A stretch of 64,000 nucleotides of DNA from Tetrapyrgos nigripes (GCA_013368315.1 JAACJM010000099.1:62001-126000); one strand, 5' to 3'. Positions 31,908 through 42,745 are shown, counted from the first letter of the stretch. Notes: generated by a model not told the origin, from the sequence alone. Program-made: numbers and translations.

Positions 31908-31918
31908 CTAGTATATAT
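31908..31918 (-). promoter_or_regulatory. TATA box of the kinase-fold gene
   Basis: GGTATATATAC on the minus strand, about 35-40 bp before ATG 31877. The short distance suggests a very short 5' UTR. Confidence 0.45.
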
Positions 31919-31919
31919 A

Positions 31920-32924
31920 CCGGTTGTGGCAACATTCCCAGCTTCGGTATCCAACGAGAAATTTGGGGAACTTGGACTATCTATTGTACTGAACGGCTGC
32001 CAAAAATTAGGATCCTAGTTCTTAACCGGGGCTGGAATTCTACATGCCCTACGACCTGACGATAAGCGCCCGTGGCTACCGTCTACTTCAGGTTTTTCTC
32101 CTTTCAGCAACCGATATTTGAAACGCCGTATCGCTGTTGGAAAATTTCACCCGAAGCCCGAAGCCAAACATTGCAGTTGAAGATGTTCGCTGACTGAATG
32201 TTCTCTTTGTACCATGCACGGCGGAAAGGCTTTCTCCAAATCCTCCCCATACGATTTCGTTATAGCTTGAAACGGTAGAAGGTACAAAATATCGAAGAAG
32301 ACAGCGACGATGAGAAAAGACTCCTACCTTCCTTTCTTGACTGACCGTCTTTCCCCTTTCAGCAACGGGTTTTTAAAAACTGCCGTCTCTGGATGTTCGC
32401 CCGAATCTTCGTTTTACGCCGTGCGGGGCGGCATCGCATCTTAGTCTAGTGAGATACTAAGCTTCAGATCGCATCTCTCAGAGTTTCCAAATACTGAAAT
32501 CTCCTTGCTGACGAGGGTTACATGCCTACTACAGGTGAAGGAGCAATTCTCGATATGTAGTTTCCCCTGGTTCGAGGCGGTCCTAACTCTTGCGATGTCC
32601 GCAAGATCTTTTTTACGAGGCCCTTTTAAGGGACTCGTTCTTACACCGACCTTTCAGCGTGTGGGTATGCTCAATACCCAATTCAGCGTCGTGCCACACG
32701 CAGCGATAGCCTACATTTCCCTCGTCAAAGAAAATGATGGATGACGATGACGAGATAGATTACCAACATATGTATCAGTGCATTTAGGATTTACTGCCCA
32801 ACCCGAAGAACCAACACTTCGCTACTACATCGAGTCAGGCCTGAGTCCGCCAATTGCGCAAGTCGAAATGCCAATCGCCAAGGCCTAACAGTGTAAACGC
32901 AAATAGACCGGTCCGATGCCGGTT
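31920..32924. other. Intergenic, no gene supported
   Basis: The plus frame at 32505-32744 has no domain features. TTTACGAGGCCCTTTTAAGG at 32611-32630 resembles the B-end of the A-B elements. A loosely repeated CTTTCAGCAACCGATATTTG / CTTTCAGCAACGGGTTTTT occurs near 32102 and 32357. Confidence 0.4.
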
Positions 32925-33560
32925 GAACATTGAACTGTACAAGTTACTAATGCAATACTAATGGACTGGACGAGACACAGTCGACTGGCCAGCTCGGACT
33001 GCGACAATGGACAAGACAAGGGAAGCTCCCACCAATCCACATGATGTGAACAAGCCGGCTTAAACCATTGACCTCCATCAGCAAAGATCTTACGATTGCT
33101 ATAGTATTTCTCTTACCTGATAACCTTTCATGATGGAGTTAGGGTCGTTTTGATTGACTTGCGTCTTTAGAACGCTTTCATTGTCCACGGATGTAATTGC
33201 CAATCCAAAGCCAGAGCAAACTTGAAAGGCAATATTGATCTACTAAATCAATCTTCTTTAGACGGTGCAACTTTCAAGAAAGCAAAGCCCCTCACCTTGG
33301 ATTTCCGCCAGTAAGTGATTTTGCCGTAGAAGGGACAGCTGAGACTAAGGCAATGGACACCACATTGTAAACCAAGGAAATCCCGATGACGGAGATTAAA
33401 AAAGTAAACATAGATCTTTGTAAACGTAATGTTAATGGATACTTACGATCAGGTAGAGACTGGTCGTAAGAGGACCCAGGAACAGGGCGTCTTGTGCAAT
33501 CAATGAGATCTAATCTGCTTGCTCACTCGTCCGTATGGAACGGGGTCAGGCAGCTATTCA
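32925..33560 (-). pseudogene. Orphan copy of the MFS transporter 3' end
   Basis: On the minus strand FGLAITSVDNESVLKTQVNQ followed by NDPNSIMKGYQ|GTAAG matches the C-terminal exons of the complete MFS gene at 43327-46087 (FGLAITSVVNESVLKKQVNQ), including intron positions and even the 3' non-coding GGACAAGACAAGGGAAGCTC. Upstream it fades near 33480, where only TAGAGACTGGTCGTAAGAGG is shared. The first transmembrane half is absent, so it cannot be functional. Confidence 0.75.
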
Positions 33561-33804
33561 CTTACTCACACAAATTTCTAGCCGAGACGCGAACCCACCC
33601 GGTGAACGCGGTGGGGCCCAAGCGCGAATTTTTTTTTGACGACGTACGCTAAAGGAGGTAGAATGGAAAGAGGGATGGGAGGGAGGGATACACCGAGAGG
33701 TGTATAAATGAAGAAACCAACCGGTGTAGAAAGAGAAGAATGAAGAAAGAGAAATGTAAAAAATGAAGTAAGAAGTTAAGATAGTATGAGGAGTATCAGA
33801 AAAC

Positions 33805-34075
33805 ACCTGTACGAAATGACCGTCATGTCTGACCTGCAACGAAAAATGGAGGATCATCATTGAGCCACCTGCAAAAAGTTGCGAGCCTGAACCTGTGGAT
33901 TGACCAGCAAGGACCTGTGAAAAACTTCCGACTTATGCAAAAAGCAACCTGCAAAAATTGGAGTGCGCTTTGGTGGCCTGTGAAAATTTTTAGCTCCATC
34001 TGGCTACCTGCAAAAAACCAGGATACTGTACACAGTCCGAACCTGCAAAAAAATAACTGAAAATGGCACCTGCGA
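33805..34075 (-). repeat. Irregular array of CAGGT junctions
   Basis: Ten copies of (A/G)CCTG, mostly followed by C/T, A/G and a run of As, lie 22-36 bp apart on the plus strand. On the minus strand most read TTTTTGCAG|GT, a pyrimidine tract, 3' splice-site AG and an immediate GT. The sequence between the junctions is not conserved. Confidence 0.55.
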
Positions 34076-34292
34076 AATTTGGATTTTTTGCACAGTATTA
34101 CTGCCATAGCTATGCATTCCAGCTCAGAGAGGGATGTTTCGGCGTCCATTATATGCCCAAGTGCTCTACTAAAATAGAATGTAACTGCTGGGTGGCTATG
34201 CTGAAATCGTTTCCCGGTTCGGTTATCTTTTTGAGTCTCTGATGAATCAGCGGGCCAACAAGTCGGCAAAATCCACACCATGCCTGCACCAT

Positions 34293-34422
34293 CACGCCGA
34301 AAATACAAAAATATCCGCTCGGCAGAAAGGCGTACAGAAATACACTTTTTTACAGATATATCTTATATCAGTAGTAGTTATGTGATCTATCCGTCGAGCG
34401 GATATTTTTGTCTTTTCGGCGT
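34293..34422. mobile_element. 130-bp MITE, copy 1
   Basis: Terminal inverted repeats CACGCCGAAAATACAAAAAT and ATTTTTGTCTTTTCGGCGT; inner ATCCGCTCGGC / GTCGAGCGGAT. CCAT flanks both sides (34289-34292, 34423-34426). Nearly identical to the copies at 46346 and 52271. Confidence 0.85.
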
Positions 34423-34670
34423 CCATGCCAGTCTCACAGTTTACACCAGATTTGGGCCTCGTTATCATGCCACGCTCAGCGATGGCCCACATTTCCCTCA
34501 TAGACATGAACGAGGTGAGGAGAGTACGAAACGCGTTATGCATGCAGGAGTATGAGATGTGACGACGAAAGAGTACTCCGAGGATTAAAGAGAGGAAGAG
34601 TGCTGGAAGAAGGAAGGATGTTGAGAAACGGCGGTGGAATGAGTCAATGTGAATGGGGTCCATCTCCATA

Positions 34671-35657
34671 TTACGAGGCCTCTTAAAGGCCGAGTTAACT
34701 TATGTCGACCTCGAAAATGTTACCACGACCTAAAACTCCCACCCCTTTTCGTTGCCACAGCCGGTCTTTTCCCTTCCCGAAAACCGGTCCAGACTCAGTC
34801 TGGACCAGATCCAAGGACCGTTGACGTCAATAACCACGATGTCATGCCAGCGTGTCAAATTTGAAATCGGTCTGCTTAACGCCCTTCTTCCCTTTTCACA
34901 CTGGATAGGGGTCGAGGAATTTGAGCTTCTTATACAAAACATAACCAGTCCACTCCTAACCCGGATTCCTATCAATGGCCCATTCAATTTTGCAGAAAAT
35001 AGGCTTTTGCGCCCTGCAATAACCACTTTACATCCTCTGACTCTGAAAGTTCACAACTCGTCTAAGATTTGTTCAAGTTGCTGAAAGGTTCTTTGTGAAG
35101 AATTAGTAATAATCTTACAGAACAATCAACAAAAGATTGATGCAAAATTCTGTATGAGGAACAGTCTCTATTCCACTCAACATAAAAACGAAAGATAGAT
35201 GCGTACTATAAGACCAGTGTACACCTTGCATGAAGGAGACGCGATACTGTTCCTAGATTGAAGAGAGCAAGGAACTCTTGCCCTGTAGATTAACGCTGCT
35301 TCTCGAATTGAGACTCAGAGAATTGTCCACGACTACCAATACTCGAGCCAGTGTATTAGAACAATAGAGATAGAAACTTGTATGTATTCGAGGTCTCTTC
35401 CAGTCCCTTTTATACCTACTACAATACATTCTAGAATGTTCTACTTCTACAACTATGTATGAGTAAGTATCTATGAGTATGAGTAAGATAGCTCCAAGAG
35501 GTGAGTAAGATATTACTGAGCGCTTGAAGAGTTGCTCATGGAATAGTGTCAAAGACAACAGGAAGTTCAACACAGTTCACCTGCATAACCTGAGAAATTA
35601 GACTACGTGAAAGGGCCTCGTAACTTGCCACGCGAAGCGAAGGCCCTTTGCCCCAGT
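34671..35657 (+). mobile_element. A-B repeat element, 987-bp copy
   Basis: Left end TTACGAGGCCTCTTAAAGGC then CGAGTTAACTTATGTCGACC; right end GGGCCTCGTAACTTGCCACG then CGAAGCGAAGGCCC. The interior has only short frames. TTACGAGGCC / GGCCTCGTAA form a 10-bp inverted pair. Confidence 0.55.
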
Positions 35658-36559
35658 CCGGAAATTACCGATAGTCAATTGCAAAAGTCAATTATTGAGG
35701 CGTGGGTAAACAGCGAAGTTAGTAATCCAATTTTGATGGTGAACCGTTTCATCCCACAAGGCCCTTCTCTCTGAAAGAGAGTAGGGGACCTAGTGTAACG
35801 AGGGAGGGAGCTCTCCGTGAAACCATTCGCTGAAGATTGTTGTGGGAAGACCGGATCATGACCGTTAGACCACTGTTGCCTCCAGGAATAAATATTGTTG
35901 ATGGGGGTTGTTCTAGGTGAAGTACGACGCGAAAAAATCCCAAAAAGAGCACTGAGCCACGACATTTTGCCTTCATTTCAAATTCCCGCCCATCTCGCCG
36001 ATCATAGCCCCTATAGAGTATTTGAATTTTCTCCATTCTACCCTCGATTTTCTTGCAATATAGTAACCTCAACATTCCTGGTAGTATGTCGGTTTAGTAC
36101 ACGCACCTGTGTTTTTTGACCTGCAAGAGCTGGGTCCGACTTCCAGCCAGTGAGTGGTTTGAAATTCATGATTCGTTTTTGGGTTTGGAAGAAAGTCTAT
36201 GCTCGTTTGAGGATATTTTGACTCAGACTCAGAAGCTGAAGTTAAAAAAACTTCTCAACAGACACGCTGCACACGCACGCTTGCCATGGCGGCAGCCCAG
36301 CAGTGACAGTGGCACTCACTTTTTTTTTTCAGAATCATGGTGATGTACACTTTACTTCGATTCAACATACATACGAAATGTATCTATATACAAAATGTAC
36401 ACTACAACAGCCTCCCAAGCTAAGCTCTAACCCCGACAATGTCATCCTTTCTGTAGTGAACTTTGGAGGATCTCGAGGTAAGAACACAATGGGTACCGTT
36501 ACTAAAATCGTTACAAACCTTGTTTTTCCAGGAGGACCCTGGTCCACATCTGTCTTGAT
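35658..36559. other. Intergenic, no gene supported
   Basis: Minus frames at 35675-36075 show no domain. The right part contains an AT-rich stretch and the 3' flank of the first small secreted protein gene. Confidence 0.4.
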
Positions 36560-36819
36560 TTAGCATTCCAAGCAGGGTTCTAAGAGGACATCAAAGGAGA
36601 ACATCATCAGTACTATTACATTTCATAAACCACACCATTGAGTGTTGATCGGCAAGCATCGAGTACAATGGCAACGAAACTAGTAGTCTAGTACTCACCT
36701 CCGATGTTAGGTTGAGCCAAAGGCAATGCCGCAGCATATGCATGCTCAACTTGAGCACCGATGAAGATCAGTGCGGTAATAGTAGCGGCGATGACTCGGA
36801 GGTTTAAGGTGAATTGCAT
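36560..36819 (-). CDS. Small secreted protein 1 (tandem family), shortened
   Basis: Exon 1 (36819-36699) encodes signal peptide MQFTLNLRVIAATITALIFI and AQVEHAYAAALPLAQPNIG. The 119-nt intron (GTGAGT...TCTTAG) is in phase 1. Exon 2 (36579-36560) adds EPCLEC and stops at TAA. In the two paralogues the frame continues from this Cys with K plus about 16 residues; here the following bases still resemble that tail (IKTDVDQGPPGKT), so this copy is truncated by a stop. Total 46 residues. Confidence 0.6.
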
Positions 36820-36906
36820 TTTGCTTTCGAGGCATTAGTTAATCTGGGAGTTGGTATGCCAGTGAGTTGTAAGCTGGATGCTAAGAAAAAGCGAGGGCTG
36901 GTACTG

Positions 36907-37035
36907 ACACCAGAGGCTAGGTCAAAGGAACTCGCTTAGATGAGTTCCATTGGGACTGAATTACAGCTGAATTGAAAAACCGAGTTCCACTAAGGAACTC
37001 AACCTATGCAGTTCCTTTGACCTTGCCTCTGGTGT
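36907..37035. mobile_element. 129-bp foldback MITE in the SSP1 leader
   Basis: ACACCAGAGGCTAGGTCAAAGG-type left arm and CCTTTGACCTTGCCTCTGGTGT-type right arm pair over about 45 bp (one internal mismatch each). It lies between the TATA box at 37045-37052 and the SSP1 ATG; the paralogous promoters lack it. Confidence 0.65.
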
Positions 37036-37044
37036 GAGGAGGGG

Positions 37045-37052
37045 TATTTATA
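37045..37052 (-). promoter_or_regulatory. TATA box of small secreted protein 1
   Basis: TATAAATA on the minus strand inside CTGAGGTATAAATACCCC. Equivalent boxes TATAAGTA lie at 37949-37956 (SSP2) and 38816-38823 (SSP3), each 80-100 bp from its ATG; here the distance is 226 bp because of the inserted MITE. Confidence 0.6.
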
Positions 37053-37639
37053 CCTCAGGTCCTCAGCCATTTATCTATCAAAGGACAAGGGCAGAACTAA
37101 GTAAGTCTGTAAGACACCGCTAATATAAATTCGTTCTAGTCTTTAAGCATTCAAATGTTCGAACGTTCAGGGCCTAGTATGGATTTATTTGAGTACTTAT
37201 TCCCATTGGGCAGTTGGAAGTTGGAACGGGCTTCAAAGGGCTTGAACGGAAGAACGGAATGACTATTGATATTAAGGCTTGACTTGGAGCGATGTTTGAT
37301 TGCACAGCGATGATGATGTGGACCTCAGATTCACTGAGCAATTGAGTACCATACAAGGTTAGCAACTGCGGGAATTGCTCTGCTCAGTACCCGGGGGCTT
37401 TGATTCAGCGGATTCACTGCCATTCAGCTAAGTCTAACCTGTGACAACGGCTATGTATAGGTTTGAAAAAGCCTCAAAATGACTGAAAAATCGAACTGAG
37501 TACCCTGCATTATCATATACATATCAAGCGAAAGAACATGACTCGGGGCCACCAAAGATAGGTAAACTGTAAGAACACGACAAAACATGAAAAAAAGGCA
37601 ATGAAACACAATCAACTTGACTCACTTCCAATTTGAAGT
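37053..37639. other. Spacer between SSP1 and SSP2
   Basis: No gene seen. It includes the 3' flank of SSP2; similar blocks such as CCCATTGGGCAGTTGGAAG-like text recur upstream of the paralogues, so the whole unit of about 0.9-1.05 kb was duplicated. Confidence 0.4.
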
Positions 37640-37868
37640 TCACACTCCCGTCTTTCCAGGGGGATCCTGGTCCACGTCTACCGTGCTGGGTTTGCATCCT
37701 GCACAGGGATCTATGAAGATATCAAGTTAGAACGCAGCCTTTGGTACTCCATGATTTCCATAAACCGCGGCACTGGGCGACGAACTCACCTGCAAGAACA
37801 GGTTGAGCCAAGATAAAGAGCAGAGCGGCAATAGCGGCAATGAGCCTCAACTTGAAGGTGAGTTGCAT
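37640..37868 (-). CDS. Small secreted protein 2 (tandem family)
   Basis: Exon 1 (37868-37790) encodes signal peptide MQLTFKLRLIAAIAALLFIL plus AQPVLA. An 80-nt intron (GTGAGT...TTCATAG) in phase 1 separates exon 2 (37710-37640). The mature peptide would be about 23 residues: DPCAGCKPSTVDVDQ then DPPGKTGV. Two Cys in a C-x2-C pair and a conserved P-P-G-K-T-G end are shared with the paralogues. No homology to a known class is recognised; it resembles secreted signalling or effector-like peptides only in size. Confidence 0.7.
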
Positions 37869-37948
37869 TGTGCTTTGGATTGTGATCAGAGACTCGGAGG
37901 GAGCTAGTTGAACACCAAATTGAAGCAAAAGTGAGGCCTGAAGAGGGA

Positions 37949-37956
37949 TACTTATA
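37949..37956 (-). promoter_or_regulatory. TATA box of small secreted protein 2
   Basis: TATAAGTA within CTGAGGTATAAGTATCCC, 81 bp upstream of ATG 37868. The surrounding promoter block is shared with SSP1 and SSP3. Confidence 0.55.
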
Positions 37957-38460
37957 CCTCAGAGGCTAGGAGGACGGATTCGTACGTCACCTCTGCAGCG
38001 GTAGTAACGAAAAGAAAGACTGACTGTTATCTCGGCTAAACTCTGACTGACTAGATCGATTAGATTCCGCATCCGGACTTCCGGAGACAGACGCTATTCC
38101 TATTCCTACTATCGATTTTCCTTACTATTGTCATGGGAAAGTTGAAACGGGTATAGAAGACTATGAACTGAAAGATATTTGAGCAATGATTGACCGTTGC
38201 GCCCCGATGATACCTTGCTAGGCAGTTGAGTTCTGTACAAGGTTCAAAATTATTTGTTATTGCTTCGCTCGGACCTAAGACACTACAGGGGCTACTAAGT
38301 TCTGACCCAGCACGTCTTGTTCTTTCTACAGCGACCCTTCAAGGATAAGTGAACTGTAAGAACGCAATCAGTTACTACTACTGGCATACGATGGCAAAAG
38401 GACGAGGAGGAAAGCTTGAGCAAGTGGAAAAATAATCAACAAACCTACCTTCAGGTGAAT

Positions 38461-38716
38461 TCATCTGCCCGTTTGTTCAGGAGGATTCTGTTCCATAGCA
38501 GCTGTCTTGATCTTGCACTCGTCACAGGGGTCTACAAGAAATTCCAGTCAGAGCACCGTCAGTATTACATGAACCACTCCGCTGAGCGCAAAGCTCAGTG
38601 CCACGAAACTAGTACTCACCTCCGATGCTATGCTGAGCCGCGAAAGCATGCCCAACTCGAGTCCCGATGAAGAGCAGAGTGGTAATAGCAGCGATGAGCT
38701 TTAATGGGAGTTGCAT
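38461..38716 (-). CDS. Small secreted protein 3 (tandem family)
   Basis: Exon 1 (38716-38620) encodes signal peptide MQLPLKLIAAITTLLFIG and RVGHAFAAQHSIG. An 88-nt intron (GTGAGT...TTGTAG) in phase 1 leads to exon 2 (38531-38461): DPCDECKIKTAAMEQ then NPPEQTGR. The exon structure, intron phase and C-terminal pattern match SSP2; the intron start GTGAGTACTAG is also shared with SSP1. Total 56 residues. Confidence 0.7.
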
Positions 38717-39581
38717 TGGGCTTTAGATCTTTAGATTTCAAGTGCTGGGACTTGGAGTTGTTGTGAATTGTGGACTGAATACCAACTTGAAGGAAAAGTG
38801 AGGTTCGAGAGGGGTTACTTATATTTCAGAGGACAAGGACTCTGTCAGACTGTAAAGAACTTCTTGCTTACGAATGAGTGCTAGCGTTTAGGCTTCAGAG
38901 CCTAGTACGGGTTTTTCCATCACCGGCACCAGGGAATCGAAGTGAGATGGGATAATTGCACGATCATACATGGCTCGTAGTACCATACAGGTACCCGCTG
39001 TTGAGATCGCTTTGCTCAAAGATTTCATCAACACTCCCAGACATTTCAGGGAAAACATACCGCTATGAACACGATTGGGCTAGCGGTAACTTGGTTGACC
39101 TGAGAACTGAGTATTTCAAGGGAAACGGGTATTTTGAGTATAACTGACAGATCTAGTGTAAGTGTACAAGTTTGGATGTCTGAATGGTGGAAGAGGATAA
39201 CGCATACCACACCTGGCGACTTGAAATTGACTCGGAGCCGGTCACTACTTAGAAAGGAGGACGGGACGACAGCTCGAGCGACAAGTAGTAGCTGAGAATC
39301 ATAATGCGATCTATCTACATATCAATCTGCAGGCTGCTAAAAGCGAAAGCTGAGATACGAGCGACCTGGCATGTGCGCAAAGGCGGATGAACTTATCAGG
39401 GTATTTGTACTAGCATGCAGGGAATAGCAATGCATCCAAATAGATATCAAGATGGTCAACTATCCCGGGCTCAAGTTCCAAAAGATATAACCTTCAATGA
39501 CGATTCGAATGATGTCGGAAGGTACGCGTTGGCCAAGATTACCTTTTTGTTGCCACTGGATCGAGTTCTTTCGGTTGAGTT
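38717..39581. other. Upstream region of SSP3, no gene
   Basis: Contains the SSP3 TATA box (38816-38823, TATAAGTA). The frames at 38956 and 39415 (plus) have no domain features. Confidence 0.45.
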
Positions 39582-39897
39582 ACAGCGGGGCGCGGAGCAT
39601 ATTTGCCTGCTATTTTTTGTGTGCTCTTAAATGACGGATTTTGCTCGGCACTAGGCATACTCCATATGGCACCGATTTGAGGCCGATATTCCATATGGAG
39701 TATGCCCGGTGCCGAGCAAAGATCCGTCATTGAAGAGCGCACAAAAATAGCTGGCAAATATGCTCGGCACTAGGCATACTCCATATGGCACCGATTTGAG
39801 GCCGATATTCCATATGGAGTATGCCCGGTGCCGAGTAAAGATCCGTCATTGAAGAGCGCACAAAAATAGCTGGCAAATATGCTCCGCGCCCCGCTGT
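39582..39897. mobile_element. TIR element with internal tandem hairpins
   Basis: Ends ACAGCGGGGCGCGGAGCATA and TATGCTCCGCGCCCCGCTGT are perfect inverted repeats, continuing with TTTGCC...CTATTTTT. GAGT flanks both sides (with one extra T at left). Inside, a unit of about 120 bp (GCTCGGCACTAGGCATACTC ... GGAGTATGCCCGGTGCCGAG, itself a hairpin) is present twice in tandem. Confidence 0.7.
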
Positions 39898-41321
39898 GAG
39901 TGTGGTGCCCGTGGCATCATGGGCATGTGATTTCTAGATTTTGTGGTGCATTGGGAAATGAGCTGGCTTGTCCAGACTTTGTCTGGTGGGTTCTATGGAA
40001 CTTCAGTTCTTTTCTGTTACTGATCGTTGGGTCTCATCTGCTCCCGTCCTCTCCTTCTGTGACGGCTGATAGTACACGTTTTACTCCACGTTCGGGGCTT
40101 ATGTGCTGAGTTCTTCGTAGGATTCTCCTTGTTTCATGTCGTTATTTTTTTTTTCTTCGCCCTTGCTGGGTTCTGGTCCGTTCCCCATTCTCCCATTCCC
40201 CAGTTCCACCCCTTGTGTTTTCTATCTCTCTAACGTGATCACTGATATGGAACATGCACGCTAATCATCTTTTCTTACTCTATACACTAATACTTGTCAT
40301 GGCCCCTGCTGCTGCTACTTGTAGCTTGATTCACTCGGCTTTGTCTCTAGAACGCAGGCTGCTGGCAGAATCATGTCCATGATACCAACGGATTGGTGCG
40401 TTGTCATTCAAGTCTCGTACCTTCCCCTTCTTCACCCATTTTTTCTTTCTGTTGTGTTTTAGTAATTCCACCATGTAAATTGTAAGGAGAGTATGTAGAT
40501 ACAAAATCGTCGCCTAATACACGTATACAGACACTTGACAGAAGGGGGCCTCGTACCTTGCCATGCGAAGCAGTGGCACCTTTCCCCAGTGAGAGTATGC
40601 GGTGTGACCGTGTGAGGGGAGCATGAAACGCGTTTTCGCGTATACGGGGCCATGGCCCATGGAGCATAGTAAAGTGTGAGGGGAGATTGAAACGTATTTA
40701 CGGCGTATGGGTATGGGTATAATGATATAGAGATGTCGTATCGTTAACAACCAGAGGAGGTCTGGACCAAACGATGGCGAGTCTTGTTGATCGCAAACGA
40801 ATTGTACGTCCGTAGCGAACGAACGGAATTATCGACAGTGAGAGGGGTGTTTGAAGGGTCTGTAATTGCCTAGGGCCGTAATCCGTGCCAGAGCGCTCCG
40901 AAAATGGAGGATACGAAAGATTGGTTAGGCTGGGAAGTAAGAAGAGTTTGGAATGTATGTAGACCAGGGAGGTGATACGAAAGAGATGTGGGTTTGTCGA
41001 ACCCACGTAACCGCAAAAAAGATGAATATGTCCAAATGTGCATACATGGTTAATTTCGGGAGAACTGGAAACCATCAATGTAACTTACTCGATTAAGCCT
41101 TCTGAAATTCGGAGAGCCTAGAGGACTGCGGAAGAGAGTTGAGTGCGAGATTCCAAGTATGCAGTTGAGATGCTTTACTCAGGTTGTTCGAGGTGAGACC
41201 TAAATGCAGGCGAGGGATCTTTTCCTTCATATCAAAGCCTAGAGGATTGTGGACAACCCTCCTTATAGTATAGATAGATAGATACACGCCAAATGGCCCC
41301 TTTAGGACCCGGCGGGGTGGC
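39898..41321. other. Intergenic, no gene supported
   Basis: Holds an A-end repeat (40547-40591) and a local duplication near 40605-40712 (GTGTGAGGGGAG then TGAAACG and a CGTATACGG-like end, twice). Frames on the minus strand at 40698-41287 show no domain. Confidence 0.4.
40547..40591 (+). repeat. 45-bp A-end repeat, isolated copy
   Basis: GGCCTCGTACCTTGCCATGC then GAAGCAGTGGCACCTTTCCC and CAGTG. It ends CAGTG, as the CACTG foldbacks do. No B-end partner was found within 3 kb upstream. Confidence 0.7.
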
Positions 41322-42745
41322 GCTGCGTGGTCACAATATCAGTGATATTGTGTTACATCAGCAAAAATACCAGGTTGGTCTATCCGCGTCTATTCCGGCT
41401 ATCATCTATTTTTCCACGTCTAATTCTATTTCCGCTCCGTCTATTTCTGTCTATTTCTATTTGAAAGGCATCTGTGTCTATGCAACCGCTTGTCTATGCT
41501 AGATGCCTTGCTTGATTCTATTACTAATTAGACCTAAGTTTAGACCTACATATACACATGTAACATCTCGGTGCTTATCGAGTACAATACTAAGCAAGAG
41601 TCGTTACAGTCTTTTTCCCGGTAGTCCAAAGTTTGCAACATGTACATATTCGTTGAGTGAGTAAGTACATATGTACATACTGGCCGGATGGTATACATGA
41701 GTGATCCTGATTCCTGAGTGCGGAGTGCTCAATGCAGTGGGTGCAGTGGGTGCACACGGACGGCTCATCGCAAATTTTAAGAATGGCGTGATTCCGCAAA
41801 ATGGCGCAATCATGTCGGAACTCGGCTAAGTACAATGGTCACGTTCGCATGGTTGACTTTTCAACAAACCACGACGTCTTCAGCTCCCCGCCCCGTTCGA
41901 CACAGGTTCTTTCTAGTCTTCAACTACTTCAACAAACTGTGAAATCTGCTTCAACGTGCTACTCTGTCCCATTTGTTTAGCAAGTAATTCCCTACCTCAA
42001 TGCTCGCTGTCTTCAAAAGGCTCGCTTCATCTGCTTGTTATAAAACTCTCAATATTTTTTACACAGTATAGCCCTGAAGGTGGTGGATTGGTGAATTGAA
42101 GTATAGCCCTGGGTGAGTTGTTTATTTTGTTTCATTCATATAGTATACTCAGACAATTGCAGGAACAGTTCACGCAAATAGAGTGTGGCATATGTAGGGA
42201 AATATTGAAGTAATTGGTGAGTCCTTTTCTGACTTATTGGCCATGCCGGGTGACCAAGCGGTTCTGTTCACATCCAGGTAATTTAGCACTACGCATGGTG
42301 TGTATGTAGTCAGTGTCGTTATCGTTGTGATAGCGGCACCCCACATATAATGGTTCGTTTAGTCACATACTCCTTGTTTTGTTATGACTCTTCCTAACAA
42401 ACACGTTCTTCAGATTCATTGGAAAGCTACCATCTGCTGTGCCGTCGCATGCAGAATGGGGTCTTCGTTGTGGTGGACAGATTGGATCCCATTATTGGAT
42501 TTGCTGGTGAGTGACATCTTTTAGTTGTTGATAGAATCTGTATAGACATGTATAGACGAGTCAGTAGATACGAATAGAATAGCGTCTATTGGAATAGAAG
42601 GACATCTATTTGATAGTCATGTACCTCTAGCCATAGAACAGTTTCTATATGTCTATTCCTTCTATACATCTAGTACTAGAAGCTATAGAAGGACCTGGTA
42701 TTTTGCTGATGTACAAGGGTGAGGCAGTCCCCCCACGCGCAGCCG
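41322..42745. mobile_element. Candidate TIR element, about 1.4 kb
   Basis: Left: GTGGCGCTGCGTGGTCAC, then TACATCAGCAAAAATACCAGG at 41355. Right: CCTGGTATTTTGCTGATGTA at 42693-42713 and CCCACGCGCAGCCGC beyond, the inverse order. Both inner flanks are filled with CTATT/AATAG-rich sequence. Inside are small exon-like pieces with good splice sites (for example ESYHLLCRRMQNGVFVVVD near 42422-42475), perhaps a captured gene fragment. Confidence 0.4.

Noticed and set aside
33823..34308. Minus-strand 161-codon frame
   Set aside because: It spans the CAGGT array and part of the 130-bp MITE; no domain and composition of non-coding DNA.
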